Origin: Hypoxylon rubiginosum
Taxonomy: Eukaryota > Ascomycota > Sordariomycetes > Xylariales > Hypoxylaceae
Length of the DNA stretch: 64,000 nucleotides
Assembly: GCA_902806565.1 (NCBI GenBank)
Contig: CADCXA010000042.1
Span: 310,001 to 374,000, forward strand
Direction: 5' to 3'
A program made the position numbers and the translations under genes. Positions 1-9,595 of the stretch are shown here, one piece after another; the stretch's first letter is position 1; every line of letters starts with the position of its first letter. Under the pieces are notes generated by a model that worked only from the letters and a program-made list of their open reading frames with translations, searched no databases and had not been told where the DNA came from.

Positions 1-1
1 T

Positions 2-1021
2 GTCAGATACCGCTACAGGTCGCCGGTCTTCTTTGAATTCCACCTCCCCGGCAAGCGCCACGTGGACTTCTTCGCGGCCATCTGGCTATCGGAACTGGTG
101 GATAGCGAGGAGAAGGACTTCGACATCCCGGTATGGAAGTGCGACAACCCCATGCGCCTGTCGCAGAACTTCATCACGCCGGGCAACTACCAGTCGGTGC
201 CGGACATCAAGATCGAGGAGGTGGGACGGATCCGGTTCCGGGGCCGGTTCAAGGCGGGCACGGACCGGGAGCACCTGCGGTTCGTGAGCGACAACGACTC
301 GCGCGAGACGATCGAGACGTGGGAGGCGTGCTTCGCCGAGGGGGTGCGGCAGGAAGAAGTAAAAGTGGACGTACCGCCGGCGGTGCAGAAGCTGCACGAC
401 GACTCGCTGACGCACGCGCGCGACGTGCTGGCGACGGCGCCCGAGGAGGAGCGGCGGCAGTGGCTGTCGAAAGACGGCACCGACTGGAGCGGCGCGTTCG
501 GACAGGACCCCGCGGAGCTGATGGCGGGGCGCGAGGGCCGCGAGGAGACCGAGTACGAGTCGGACGAGGACGAAGACGAGGACAGCGTCGACGGCGCTGG
601 GGAGAGCAATCTGAACTCGCCCACCTCCGCGACTAAGATACAACACGGCAACACGGACCTAGGCATCCAGGACGCCACAACGTCGCCACGCGCCAGCGAG
701 GACATCTCAGCAGCGGCGGCGGGCGGGCGGCCCAGCACAAGCGGCGGCAGCGCGCTAACCAAAACAACCACGACGGCGACGACGGAGTCGGGCCGCAGCA
801 GCAGCGGGGGCGGCGGGCGCAGCAGCATGAACCCGGTGCGGCAGTATCGGGACTACAGGGAGAAGAGCCGGGACCTGCACCGGCAGCACCGGGGTCTGAT
901 GCAGTGGCGGCCCCTGCGCAACGCGCAGTTCGCCAAGGACGAGGCCAAGTTCGCGATCCGGCGGGTGACGCAGATGGGCTCGCTTAGCGGGAGGCAGCCG
1001 GATGTGGAGACGGAGGTGTAG
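2..1021 (+). CDS. C-terminal part of a Mug190-like C2-domain protein (5' end outside window)
   Basis: The frame is open from base 2, so only the last 339 residues are here and the start lies to the left. The first ~110 residues are well structured (SPVFFEFHLPGK, WLSELVD, then a stretch ending NDSRETIETWEACFAEG). An acidic, Ser/Thr/Gly-rich linker follows (about residues 175-270), then a basic end with HRQHRGLMQWRPLRNAQFA and a terminal PDVETEV. This layout matches what I recall of the C-terminal end of large fungal C2-domain proteins related to S. pombe Mug190, which combine lipid-binding C2 (and SMP-like) modules and probably act at membrane contacts. The C2 domains themselves would be upstream of the window. 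The gene is GC-rich with strong G/C third positions, giving long false reading frames on both strands. The family call is from memory of conserved segments. Confidence 0.6.
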   Translation, partial: VRYRYRSPVFFEFHLPGKRHVDFFAAIWLSELVDSEEKDFDIPVWKCDNPMRLSQNFITPGNYQSVPDIKIEEVGRIRFRGRFKAGTDREHLRFVSDNDSRETIETWEACFAEGVRQEEVKVDVPPAVQKLHDDSLTHARDVLATAPEEERRQWLSKDGTDWSGAFGQDPAELMAGREGREETEYESDEDEDEDSVDGAGESNLNSPTSATKIQHGNTDLGIQDATTSPRASEDISAAAAGGRPSTSGGSALTKTTTTATTESGRSSSGGGGRSSMNPVRQYRDYREKSRDLHRQHRGLMQWRPLRNAQFAKDEAKFAIRRVTQMGSLSGRQPDVETEV

Positions 1022-2002
1022 AATGAGGTTTCTTTTTGTGTGTGTAGTGTGTACTTGACCGAAAGGGGGGGTTGGATGTTGGATACTAATGATGAGATAT
1101 GGGGTTGGTTGGACTATATAGGAGGTTTGGAAATTGGTTGTACGGTTTACGACTCCCAGTTTGTTTTAGTATTGTATAACGTACAGTATATAGAATGAGT
1201 TATGAAAAATCAAAAGCGTAATCATGATATAAACATTTTCTACCCTTGACAGAGTTTGACTTGGTATATTTTATTAGGATTTTGATATTTAAGATCTATT
1301 GCATGCAGCAGCAAAACACGCAGTTTACTCTAACTTGGGCGAGGCATACTATAGACTTTGTAGTTTGGCCTTATACATGCCCACATAGAGACTCAAGCTT
1401 TCAGTTTAGATATTAATATCATATAGGCCAACAAGATAAGCCATGGTCCTTTAGGGCAAAGGGAGACCATGAATAATAAGATGCAGTCTTTTTTTCTTTC
1501 GATATTCCTTGACGTAAAATTGAGATATGCCATGGGGATCAAGGCGGAAATCTCAGAGTGTATGCAAGGGGGTATGGATTGGGATAAACAAAACGGAGGG
1601 AATGGAAAAAAGGGGAAGAAAAATAGAGGAGAATATCAAGTCCCCTTTCTTGTTAAATTTCTTTTGTATTTCGTATAGCAGGCATGCAGATATCCTGCCG
1701 CTGCGGCTGTTAGCCACCTTTTCGTGGCAGCCGATATATATACTCCCTTTTCTTCATGTACATAAATATCGCGTTGTTATACGCCGGGTTCCGTATGATA
1801 CACATCTCAGTACAATATGGAGCGATAGAGCGTCGAACGTAATAGGGGTCATCTCGTCGAGTATTCGCTCGTATCCGTAAAGTCTCCCTTCGTCCAGTTG
1901 CCCCCTCCGCGGTAAGAAATTCATTTCCCCCGGATACAAGAGCACCAGGGTCGGCGTAAATATATAAAAATTTGGAACGTTTTCCTAGGTTAGGTAAAAG
2001 TT
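1022..2002. other. Intergenic, AT-rich, convergent 3' ends
   Basis: This lies between the stop of the C2-protein gene and the stop of mL61 on the other strand, so it should hold two 3' UTRs. It is T/A-rich with homopolymer runs. CCTAGGTTAGGTA at 1984-1996 is one copy of a motif repeated between genes in this window. I see no convincing gene. Confidence 0.6.
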
Positions 2003-2953
2003 TTATTGGTTAGCCATCTTGATGGCCTCGGCCTCCTGCCGGGCGACGGCGAGCATGCGCTCCTCGCGGCGCACGTCGTCGAGGTACTTCTTCCGGATGG
2101 CGCGGTCGACGGCGGCGCGGTCGGCGAGCTCCTCGACCTTGCGCATCTCGACCAGCTCGTCGGGGGTCGGGTGGACGAGGGCGGCGCCCGTCTTGGCCAT
2201 GAACTCGGACAGGATCTCGTCCGAGTGCACGTTCTTCATGTCGATCGTCACCACGCGCTCGCCCTCCTCGGGTTCCGGGGCCGGGTGCTCGTTCTCTATG
2301 CTCGAGTGCGGCTGCTGCGCTAGAGGCAGCGCGCTGAGCTTGCTGGCGAGGGCCGAGGGCGTGTCGGAAGAGAGCGACGCTTGTCGGAAGTATATTGACA
2401 TCTTAGCTGCCGCGGATTGGTCTGTCGTCCGGTTTACCAGCATGGGGATAGCTGGATTCCAGAATTTGAGGCGGGGGAGGCAGGTCCTCCAGAATTTCCT
2501 ATATTGGGGAGAAGCGGTAAGTCAGTCTATTATTCTGTTCTATCACTATCATGCAATTGAGGAACGGGAACTTCAACAAAAGGCATGCTGACAGAAATCA
2601 GGTGTACTAGGCCGAAGAAAAGAGCAGGAAAAGTCTGCGTACCTGGGTCCCATGTGTCCGTCGTTCCACTTCTGTGCAAAGTCCAAATGGATCCGTGTGA
2701 TCTCAGGCGGTAATATCGCCGCTCCAGGGCCATGCCGTAACGCCAACAGCTAGATTGGACACTCCTGTCAGAACTTGGCTCTCGAATTCTACTCGGTAAT
2801 GCGTTTTACCTTCTAGATTGGCGGGTTAGCAGTAGACCTCAAGAGACTCGTAGCTAGCTCACTACAAGTGAGAGCAGAGACAAGAATTAGTAACGAAAAG
2901 GCGAGATATCTTACGGCTTGTAATACGTGCATCCGCTTTCCTGGGTTCACCAT
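2003..2953 (-). CDS. mrp49: Mitochondrial large-subunit ribosomal protein mL61 (Mrp49)
   Basis: Three exons join into 213 residues: 2953-2915 (MVNPGKRMHVLQA), 2749-2643 (LLALRHGPGAAILPPEITRI through DGHMGP) and 2498-2003. The introns have gtaaga..ctag and gtacgc..atag ends. The joined product reads RKFWRTCLPRLKFWNPAIPM across the second junction. This is the N-terminal thioredoxin-like L51/S25/CI-B8 fold of fungal mL61, a component of the mitochondrial 54S ribosomal subunit. Residues after ~140 (ERVVTIDMKNVHSDEILSEF) and the charged helical tail also fit fungal mL61 as I remember it. The last exon alone has an apparent start at 2443 that is only an internal Met. The 5' end faces the deaminase gene across 588 bases. 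The exon model is supported by continuous homology and phase. Confidence 0.82.
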
Positions 2954-3541
2954 CTTGACGACCGTCCTGCGAGCTTGACTCGGCTCACATTCAAGTTTTC
3001 AATATGGCGTCGAAGTAGGAGATAGCTCTTTGGAGGGTTTTGCGATTGATGCGTGAGGTAATGGCCCGTTTGAAATTTCGAGGAAATGTGGACCGCGAGA
3101 AAATCCAATGCATTTTACGGGGATATCGTAAAATAGGGGCTTATCTCACGCCAAGATAATTTCAATAGGAGCCGCATTTATCATCGTCCGGGGCAAGGAA
3201 CGCGTCTTTGGTCTTTCCTTCACATGAAACCATCTCGGCCTCTATGCGGGAAAAGGCGCCACGTCATGGCTACCATGTGTTTCAATACACTATTGACGTG
3301 GCGTGTCTTAATAAATTCTTTATGGTATCGTCTCGATTTCTAATCCTTTTCTCAAGTGGTGGTTGTATCACAGTGACTTGTAATATGCGATATATGCGAT
3401 AACCCCATAGGATAGAGTTATATAAAAGGCACTGAACTGCCCATTGCCTGAGGATTATGTTATGATTCAAACCATAGTCTCTAGTTACTTGTCCAAGCCA
3501 ATAGAGCACATACAAAGACTTCAGTTGCAAACCCTTAAACC
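2954..3541. promoter_or_regulatory. Shared upstream region of mL61 and the deaminase gene
   Basis: These 588 bases separate two divergently transcribed starts and should hold both promoters. TATATAAAAGG-like sequence at about 3418-3430 (gagttatataaaaggc) is a plausible TATA element for the plus-strand deaminase, some 110 bases before its ATG. No other motif stands out. Confidence 0.45.
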
Positions 3542-5188
3542 ATGCCGACCGCAACAGTTCCGGAAAGGCATTTCGTTGGCCGTGGCGACATAATAGTTGA
3601 TGCTAATCTGGTTCCCGAGCAATTCTACGCCAACGCCTTTGTACTCGGGGATCTACAACCGCAGCAAATGGAGATCCTGCGGACACTTCCAATAGACGAA
3701 TCCCCAGAACAAACACACCCGCGCAATATTGGGCAAGTCATAGAGGGCGCCGGCAGTGATCAAGAAAGGAGTCGCCTGGGAAAGAATCTTCTAGACTCCT
3801 TCGCTCTCATCTTTGCCCAACCTGGACCTGAAGGTGTTGTTGCGACCGCCATGGAGATAAGCGACGCAGAACCCCATATGTATACCATCTACTTATCCAA
3901 GAATTACATTGACTACTGCTCAATTTCTAGTCTGGCTGGACACATCGAGGAGTTGTTCAATGCCGGAGATAAAAACAACCTTCAGAACAACGTCTGGAAA
4001 GCTATTCTCCGGAACTGTTATCCAAGCATTTGCAAGTCTATCGACGAAATATTCGAAATATTTAAGTCCTACAGTAAACCGGAAATCCTCAATTATATTC
4101 AAGATACTCAAACCAGTATTAATACATGGGTGCCCGGAGCTACATATCTGTTATCTATTTTGGACAAACTGCATTGGTATATCTTAAATGATCTGAATAT
4201 CTACAGGAAAAGATTAGACTCAAAATGGAAGAATGAGAAGCACGGGGTCATAGAACTACACTCTACATCAGCAGGCAGCGAGCTCACGGACTTCCTTGAT
4301 GAAGTCGCACAACCATGCTTTCAGCTACTGGAATTCCACGGAGACTCCTTGCCAGCGTGGCTTAAAATGTGCCTCGAGGTACCCCTTGAGAAGCTGCAGC
4401 AGAAGCAGGAACAGAATTGGTTACCAGAGCCCGGGAGATGGACATGGAAGCTCCGTCGGCTAATCTACACCATTGCAAGCTATCGTCGAGCATGGTATGA
4501 TATAATCCGCTTCAAAAGACATCACAACTCCGCTACTCTACGGTTCGTGACTGTGCATCGTGAAGACCTCACAACTTCGATGGCGGTGAGATGTATAGCA
4601 GATGCAGGAATTCGAATGAAAATTCTCAAGGAGGGCTCTAAAGATAAATTCATAGAAAAATATCGCAGCAACCTAGCCAAAGATAACGCTGCCCGGTCGA
4701 ATCACTGCCCAGGCTGCATGGCAGCTCCGGGATCAGACTCTTCACTCAAATCGTACCTGGAGAATGAGGAGGACTGGGCGTGTCTATGGGTGCATTGCGA
4801 GATGCAGATTCTGGAGCTCTTGTTGACACGCAACCATTCGAAATTCTTCAACTACATCGGATGTAGCAAGGGTCCTTGTTGGCTCTGCTATCACACGGTG
4901 AAGAACATGACATCAGAATTCGAGATGAGGGAGTCTCACTTGAAACTGTATCCCGGCTGGAAACCTCCAGCGTTTAAGGATAGTCCTCCTCATCGAGAAC
5001 AGTGTATAAAAGTGCTAAGATTTCTAGACTTAGAGCTGAGAAAATTAGCTCGCTGGGCATACCAAAAACGACCCGAAGGACAGCAGCTTGGCTTCATTAA
5101 TATGAATGCGGATTGCCCAGATCTCGAACTAACCTTCCTGTCTCCAAGGACGGAGTCGATGCGTCAGTCGGATAAAACCTGGGGCTAG
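3542..5188 (+). CDS. OTT_1508-like deaminase domain protein
   Basis: A single uninterrupted 548-residue frame. The N-terminal ~350 residues are mostly helical and I recognise no domain there. The C-terminal part carries the zinc deaminase signature: H418-C-E420 in WVHCEMQILELL, then after FFNYIGCSKG the motif P-C446-W-L-C449. These are the zinc ligands and proton-shuttle Glu of the cytidine-deaminase fold. The arrangement HxE ... YIGxSKxxCxxC matches the OTT_1508-like family (Pfam PF14441), which is expanded in filamentous fungi. A second CxxC (C389, C392) lies just before it. The substrate is unknown; related families deaminate free bases, nucleic acids or act in conflict systems. All catalytic residues are present, so it should be active. 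Codon use is more AT-rich than in housekeeping neighbours. The family call is good; any biological role is open. Confidence 0.75.
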   Translation: MPTATVPERHFVGRGDIIVDANLVPEQFYANAFVLGDLQPQQMEILRTLPIDESPEQTHPRNIGQVIEGAGSDQERSRLGKNLLDSFALIFAQPGPEGVVATAMEISDAEPHMYTIYLSKNYIDYCSISSLAGHIEELFNAGDKNNLQNNVWKAILRNCYPSICKSIDEIFEIFKSYSKPEILNYIQDTQTSINTWVPGATYLLSILDKLHWYILNDLNIYRKRLDSKWKNEKHGVIELHSTSAGSELTDFLDEVAQPCFQLLEFHGDSLPAWLKMCLEVPLEKLQQKQEQNWLPEPGRWTWKLRRLIYTIASYRRAWYDIIRFKRHHNSATLRFVTVHREDLTTSMAVRCIADAGIRMKILKEGSKDKFIEKYRSNLAKDNAARSNHCPGCMAAPGSDSSLKSYLENEEDWACLWVHCEMQILELLLTRNHSKFFNYIGCSKGPCWLCYHTVKNMTSEFEMRESHLKLYPGWKPPAFKDSPPHREQCIKVLRFLDLELRKLARWAYQKRPEGQQLGFINMNADCPDLELTFLSPRTESMRQSDKTWG

Positions 5189-5650
5189 ATCTATGTACGG
5201 ACTTATAATAGGAAGAATACCTTAGGTTAGGTAGGTAGTTAGAGTGCTTAGTAACGCAAACGAGAACTGTATCTGAATCTCTACGTGTCGAGGCTGAAAG
5301 TCGTGCTTAACCAGAAGAAGACTACTCTGTCTTTAATTCGGTAGTCATAACCAACTGCCTGGTAAGTGTTAGCAAAGGTACTGGCTCCAAATCGGCTTTG
5401 CCTACACTTCGTGCGTAACGAAGATTATATCTAGTGGTTTAATGAACAACGAGAAGCCCGAAAATATGGTAGAGAAACTTAGCATGTTACTAGCTAGAAT
5501 AAAACTATTAATCCCGTGCGAGACCATGTAGCTCGTCTCCCGTCGCAGTGGCCACGCTCTCGAGAAGCGTAGTATGTAGACTGTCTCCCCATAGCTCTAG
5601 CCGCGAAGGCACTTCTCCCCCGTTTATCGTCTCGTGGGTGGAAGCAAGGC
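5189..5650. other. Intergenic, convergent 3' ends
   Basis: It contains CTTAGGTTAGGTAGGTAGTTAG at about 5221-5242, another copy of the TTAGGTAGG motif, just after the deaminase stop. No gene is seen. Confidence 0.6.
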
Positions 5651-6439
5651 CTAATTAAAAGGGTCGCCGCGGTCGTGTACGACATCCCAAAGCTTCCGCC
5701 GTTCCCTCCCCCCCTCTTTCTCAAAGTAGTCGGTTGACCGTATAAGCCCGAGCGGCTTGCTCGCTCCGTTATCCGTGAACAGATCGAGGATGAACGGAGC
5801 TCGTCTCTTTTCTGTAATAACATTACGAGGGTCGTCATCGCTTGCCGTAATGCATAAGTAATATCTGTTTCGAGCTCTTGCCAGCAGGATGTATTCTGTG
5901 TCATAGTCCTCTTCGTATTCATACCACCACGGCGTCCTTATAGTCATACATCTACAATAGTCAAGCGGATAACAGGTGCATGCCGAGAGACGCGCCATAC
6001 GATATCTTACGAGAAGTAAACGCTGCACACGACCGCAGTCCTCGTCACGTATGGGCTCCGTATCATAATAGCATGGGGTTTGCGCCTCGCCAAAGTCGTG
6101 GCCAACGCACTTTAGGTCGTCCTGATCATCCTCCCCCTTTACGAAGATGTCCCTGTCGAAACTAAGATGTAGAACTCCAGCGAACTTGTCGGCAGGATCA
6201 TGTGAATATGTAGAACTAATCCTGTTGCGATAGACATTTAAGGTGTCAGTGTAGAACGCCTTGGCGACTTGGCGGCTCTCGCGGTTGACAGTCAGAAGGG
6301 GCGAGATGAGTTGCTTCACAGGTATAACTGTGCGTCTATAGGAGTAAATGATGACTAGCCGAGTTTCTTGGTGCAAAGCCGCTTCCCAGACAAGTAAGCG
6401 TAGCTCGGTGGGAAGGTCGGAAAAGCGAAATTGTGCCAT
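5651..6439 (-). CDS. 2EXR domain protein
   Basis: A 262-residue single-exon protein. Its start MAQFRFSDLPTELRLLVWEA, then LLTVNRESRQVAKAFY at about residues 48-63, is the diagnostic pattern of the fungal 2EXR family (Pfam PF20150): F..LP.ELR..IW, then L..VNRESR.......Y. The function of this family is unknown. It is lineage-expanded in Pezizomycotina, with many copies per genome. A cysteine cluster (ACTCYPLDYCRC, about residues 152-163) and the acidic stretch YEYEEDYDTEY follow. The C-terminal half has no recognised domain. It converges on the deaminase gene with 462 bases between the stops. No signal peptide or membrane segment is visible. The ATG at 6439 is the natural start because the 2EXR motif begins within the first residues. 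Confidence 0.8.
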   Translation of the reverse strand: MAQFRFSDLPTELRLLVWEAALHQETRLVIIYSYRRTVIPVKQLISPLLTVNRESRQVAKAFYTDTLNVYRNRISSTYSHDPADKFAGVLHLSFDRDIFVKGEDDQDDLKCVGHDFGEAQTPCYYDTEPIRDEDCGRVQRLLLVRYRMARLSACTCYPLDYCRCMTIRTPWWYEYEEDYDTEYILLARARNRYYLCITASDDDPRNVITEKRRAPFILDLFTDNGASKPLGLIRSTDYFEKEGGRERRKLWDVVHDRGDPFN

Positions 6440-7289
6440 GTCGTAGGTAGTTGATGTGTTTTTTGGTTGTTAAGACGGAATAGGGGCCGAACGAGTTGAA
6501 TCAAAATCTGAGCATCCTACATATATCTACATATAATATATGTATATATATATATATTGGCAGTAGATGAGTGAGTGACTACAGGCAACAAATAGGGTGT
6601 GACAACGAACCACGCCGTTGTTGCCCAATATACATACGGTTTATGCCAAAAAGTCTGCGTGGGTTCTACCAAATCCCACCAAACTCTACAGTTTTCTACA
6701 GTTTTCATAGACAATTAGAAATAGCAACCAAATTTCAAGAATTGCAAACTCAACGGAGGCCCTATATCCTCAGAACCTAGCCCCCTTACCCGGATCAACA
6801 CGGCTGGCTGCCGTTTAAGGGGGTTGCCTGATAACTTGTCAATTCGAATCAAACCAACCCGATTTTAGGCAATGCTTATAGCTCACAACATCGTACATCG
6901 TGAAATACAGGCACTCACAGTCTGCCTAATGCTTTGTCAATTTGCATATGGGTGCTCGCCCGTCTCACAGGCTTCTAGCTTTAAAAGAAAGGCACCAGGC
7001 TTTAATGACATAGGAAGAGTGTTCGCGTATGGTCGACAGTATTCGGGTTAGGTAGATTTTGACTTGGGAACACGTATGTAGCAATTCATCTTCCACCTCA
7101 ATTGGCATTCCTCATCTTCGAGTAGAAGCTAGACTAAGTGTTGCCTGATCACAGATAATCATGGACGTGGCACACGACAGCTTAGTAGAGGATATCTAGT
7201 TGGTGGCTGGCTCAAGGAGTCTAGGTAATATACTACATCGCGATGGTCCAATTTTGCTGACTCGGGTGACTCTTGTAAGATATGTACAC
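6440..7289. other. Intergenic with AT-dinucleotide tract
   Basis: Upstream region of the 2EXR gene and 3' side of cox12. An AT-rich simple tract (TATATA-type) lies at 6520-6559. GGGTTAGGTAGA near 7046 repeats the intergenic TTAGGTA motif. No gene is seen. Confidence 0.6.
6520..6559. repeat. AT dinucleotide microsatellite
   Basis: An imperfect run of AT/TA units upstream of the 2EXR gene, likely variable in length between strains. Confidence 0.7.
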
Positions 7290-7879
7290 TTAACCGTCCA
7301 ACTTGGCAGGGAAGTTTCCAGACTCTGTGATATGTTAATATCATCTCATACGGGTAATGGCGATATATATACTGACCTCGCTGTTCATCCCATCGTTGAT
7401 ACCATCCGCTTGGGCACAGAGATCGGTATGCGAGTAAGAACTTGGCTCGTTAGTATATGGGGTCCGCGATACGTGAAGATTGACCTGAAGCTGGTAGTCG
7501 TACCTGGCGGCAGGGAGCAAAGTCCTCGCCCTTGGCGTTGATGCACTTGTGGTAGTCGACGTAGTTCTGCCAGCAGTGCTTGGTCTGGTTCATGTTGGGG
7601 AATCGAGCATCGACACCTGCGGTCGCGCGGGTTAGTGTCAATCCGGCTAAAATTCAGGAGGGAACACGATGATGCTATCTTGTCTCGTCGGCGGCATCGC
7701 TTCGTCGAGTACTATTCTTTCGGACTAGGGAAATGGTGTTTTCTTACCAGCTGTGAGATAGGAATTAGCCTTGACTGTCAAAATTCGGGACAACGGAGAA
7801 CATGGTCTGAGGGATTTGCAAGGGGGAACTTACCGGTGACGAACTTGAAGGGCTTCGTTACGCGTTCGTCGTCGGACAT
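7290..7879 (-). CDS. cox12: Cytochrome c oxidase subunit 6B (Cox12)
   Basis: Four small exons give 85 residues: 7879-7834 (MSDDERVTKPFKFVT), 7616-7504 (VDARFPNMNQTKHCWQNY through APCRQ), 7440-7377 (FLLAYRSLCPSGWYQRWDEQ) and 7324-7290 (SGNFPAKLDG). Three introns have gt..ag ends and all phases match. The protein shows the twin CX9C/CX10C motif of Cox6B/Cox12 (C-WQNYVDYHK-C and C-RQFLLAYRSL-C). These cysteines form two disulfides after Mia40-dependent import into the intermembrane space, where the subunit sits on complex IV at the dimer interface and cytochrome c side. Length matches the family (80-90 residues). It is transcribed away from an NDUFA4/MLRQ-like gene across 422 bases, which suggests joint control of two respiratory-chain genes. 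Confidence 0.93.
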
Positions 7880-8301
7880 TTTGGCGGTTTATCGATTTAT
7901 TTCGTGGGAATATAGATAGTGGTTGGCGCAATGGCAATTGGTTTCGATGTGGTGATGTTATGGATGTAGGTAAAAGAGCTCTCGGGTCATTGAAATCTTG
8001 CCGAATCGAATCATGGAGCGCTATTTTGGGTGGCTTAGGCTTTGGGTGGTCAGGGTGGTCAGTGGTCAGTGGTCTGACATAGTGGACGCTTGTGGCCGCT
8101 TGGGGGGTGAAATGGACCCACTATGATTATTTCCTACAATTTCACTGGTCGTGGCCTGGGCCAAGTTGCCGAAGCTCTTCTCTCCCCAAAAACATTCCAT
8201 CCAAGGAAAAAGACGTCAATTCCTACCTGCAAATAGCTTCAGCTAAAGCCTCAACCCAACGACTACCTCAACCAGAGAAAATCTCCCCTCCATCCGCCAA
8301 A
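7880..8301. promoter_or_regulatory. Divergent promoter between cox12 and the NDUFA4-like gene
   Basis: This 422-base interval is the only upstream space for both respiratory genes. ATTGG (inverted CCAAT) at 7937-7941 is a candidate binding site for the HAP/CBF complex, known to drive respiratory genes in fungi. A GTGGTCAG-type direct repeat occupies about 8045-8076. Both are read from sequence; regulation is inferred. Confidence 0.5.
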
Positions 8302-8818
8302 ATGTATGCTACTCGAGCTCTGAGAATGATGCCCACTCGGCGCATGATGTTTCCCATTCCCGTACGGCCCTGCGTTTCCTCTTCAACTATGACGTTTTGC
8401 TGATGACTCCATAACAGAAAGAGGACCAGAGCGGTACGTTCTCGCCCATCTCGAACCATTGAACACTAGGACTCGACTCGTGAACCCCTTGATGCCATAT
8501 CCACGGAAGAATATATAAAATTGCCTATATGTTGATGAATATGCAGCACATACCGTCTCTCAGCGCCTCCGAAAATTGCGACAAATTCCGGCCGAATTGA
8601 TCCCGCTCGGTTAGTCTACATCCACAGCATGGGGAACAACGGATGATGGGACCATCTGTATGCTTACTATGACATCAGGTGTCGTCGTCGGATTCGCCGT
8701 CTTCGCTGCCGGATACTCGAGTCTGCGCAAGTTCACGGTAGACAAGAACCTCCGACTTAACCGCCAAAACCGCAAGGACGAGCCTGCTGAGCATGGCGAG
8801 CACAGCGAGGGCCATTAA
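8302..8818 (+). CDS. NDUFA4/MLRQ (B12D) family respiratory-chain protein
   Basis: Four exons give 92 residues: 8302-8361 (MYATRALRMMPTRRMMFPIP), a 16-base microexon 8418-8433 (KEDQS), 8547-8609 (HTVSQRLRKLRQIPAELIPL) and 8679-8818. All introns have gt..ag ends and the phases join cleanly. A basic, Met/Arg-rich N-terminus looks like a mitochondrial targeting sequence. IPAELIPLG followed by VVVGFAVFAAGYSSLRKF is the single membrane segment of the MLRQ family (Pfam PF06522). A hydrophilic tail (LRLNRQNRKDEPAEHGEH) follows. In mammals NDUFA4 was first assigned to complex I and later shown to belong to complex IV. Fungal members are usually labelled NADH-ubiquinone reductase MLRQ subunit. It shares its upstream region with cox12, a true complex IV gene. 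Confidence 0.82.
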
Positions 8819-9064
8819 ACGATCCCATGAGAGGGCGTGGGCAGTCGGAGTAAATCCGCCATGGAATGGTTATCTCTTTTAGAAAGCAGAGCATTGTATA
8901 TGTAGTCACGCAGAGGTTGACATGTCAAATACGGGAGATTAAGCGTGGTATAGACTTCACTCGCAAGCTCCCATCTCTCTTCCTTTTGTGCCATAAAACC
9001 CTTTCCAACGCCAGCGCTATGCTAGAAAGTTTAACGAGACCATGACCGGACTATCACATCTGCC

Positions 9065-9595
9065 TCATTCTGGCTTTGGTCCGGCAACATCTAGTCCCTC
9101 GAGTCCCTGCATGGGATCCTCCATTCTCTCATCCTCAATATTATCTCCAGCTCCGGCGGCAGCAGCACGGTCCTCCTCGCTGACAGCGTGCTCAGCGAGC
9201 CATCCTTCCTGTTTTATTTGTTAGCAAATAGGTTATAAAATAAATAGAATGAATAGGGTAGAATAATGATATACCTGTTCCCAAACTGCTGTTTTACTAC
9301 CTAATCCTTCCTGTGCGCTCTTGGGAGGCTTAGCTGCCGAGACCTTTAATACCCTGCCGAATAATTCTGACTGATCCATGTTGTCGATTGCTTCTTTGGC
9401 GTCGTCGGCATCTTCATACTCTACGTAGGCAAAGCCTCGGTGCGGCTCGGTGGCGTTTGGCGCATCATTCTTGGGTAGTGTTATATCCGCGATTTCACCA
9501 AAGGGTATAAATGCATCGTGAAGATTTCCGGTAGTGACTAGAGAAGCTAAGCCTCCGATATATACCGTTGCTTTCCAACGGGCCGCGTCTGTCAT
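9065..9595 (-). CDS. RRM protein related to the RNA-binding domain of cyclophilin E (PPIE/Cyp33)
   Basis: Two exons, 9595-9275 and 9208-9065, give 154 residues; the intron is 66 bases (gtatat..cag). An RRM covers about residues 8-88, with RNP2 VYIGGL at 11-16 and RNP1 RGFAYVEY at 53-60. The segment DNMDQSELFGRVLKVSAAKP completes the fold. After it comes LGSKTAVWEQ and, across the intron, EGWLAEHAVSEEDR, a segment I recall from fungal homologues of the PPIE RNA-binding domain. There is no cyclophilin domain, so this is an RRM-only form, probably binding RNA in the nucleus or spliceosome. The tail is acidic and Met-containing. A read-through of the intron would end shortly after VYHYS, so splicing is needed for the conserved extension. 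Confidence 0.78.

Noticed and set aside
86..828. Two minus-strand frames opposite the C2-protein gene
   Set aside because: Low-complexity Ser/Arg/Leu content caused by GC-rich codons on the other strand.
2530..2733. 67-codon minus-strand frame starting MALERRYYRL
   Set aside because: It covers exon 2 of mL61 in the wrong frame; the frame LLALRHGPGAAILPPEI is conserved.
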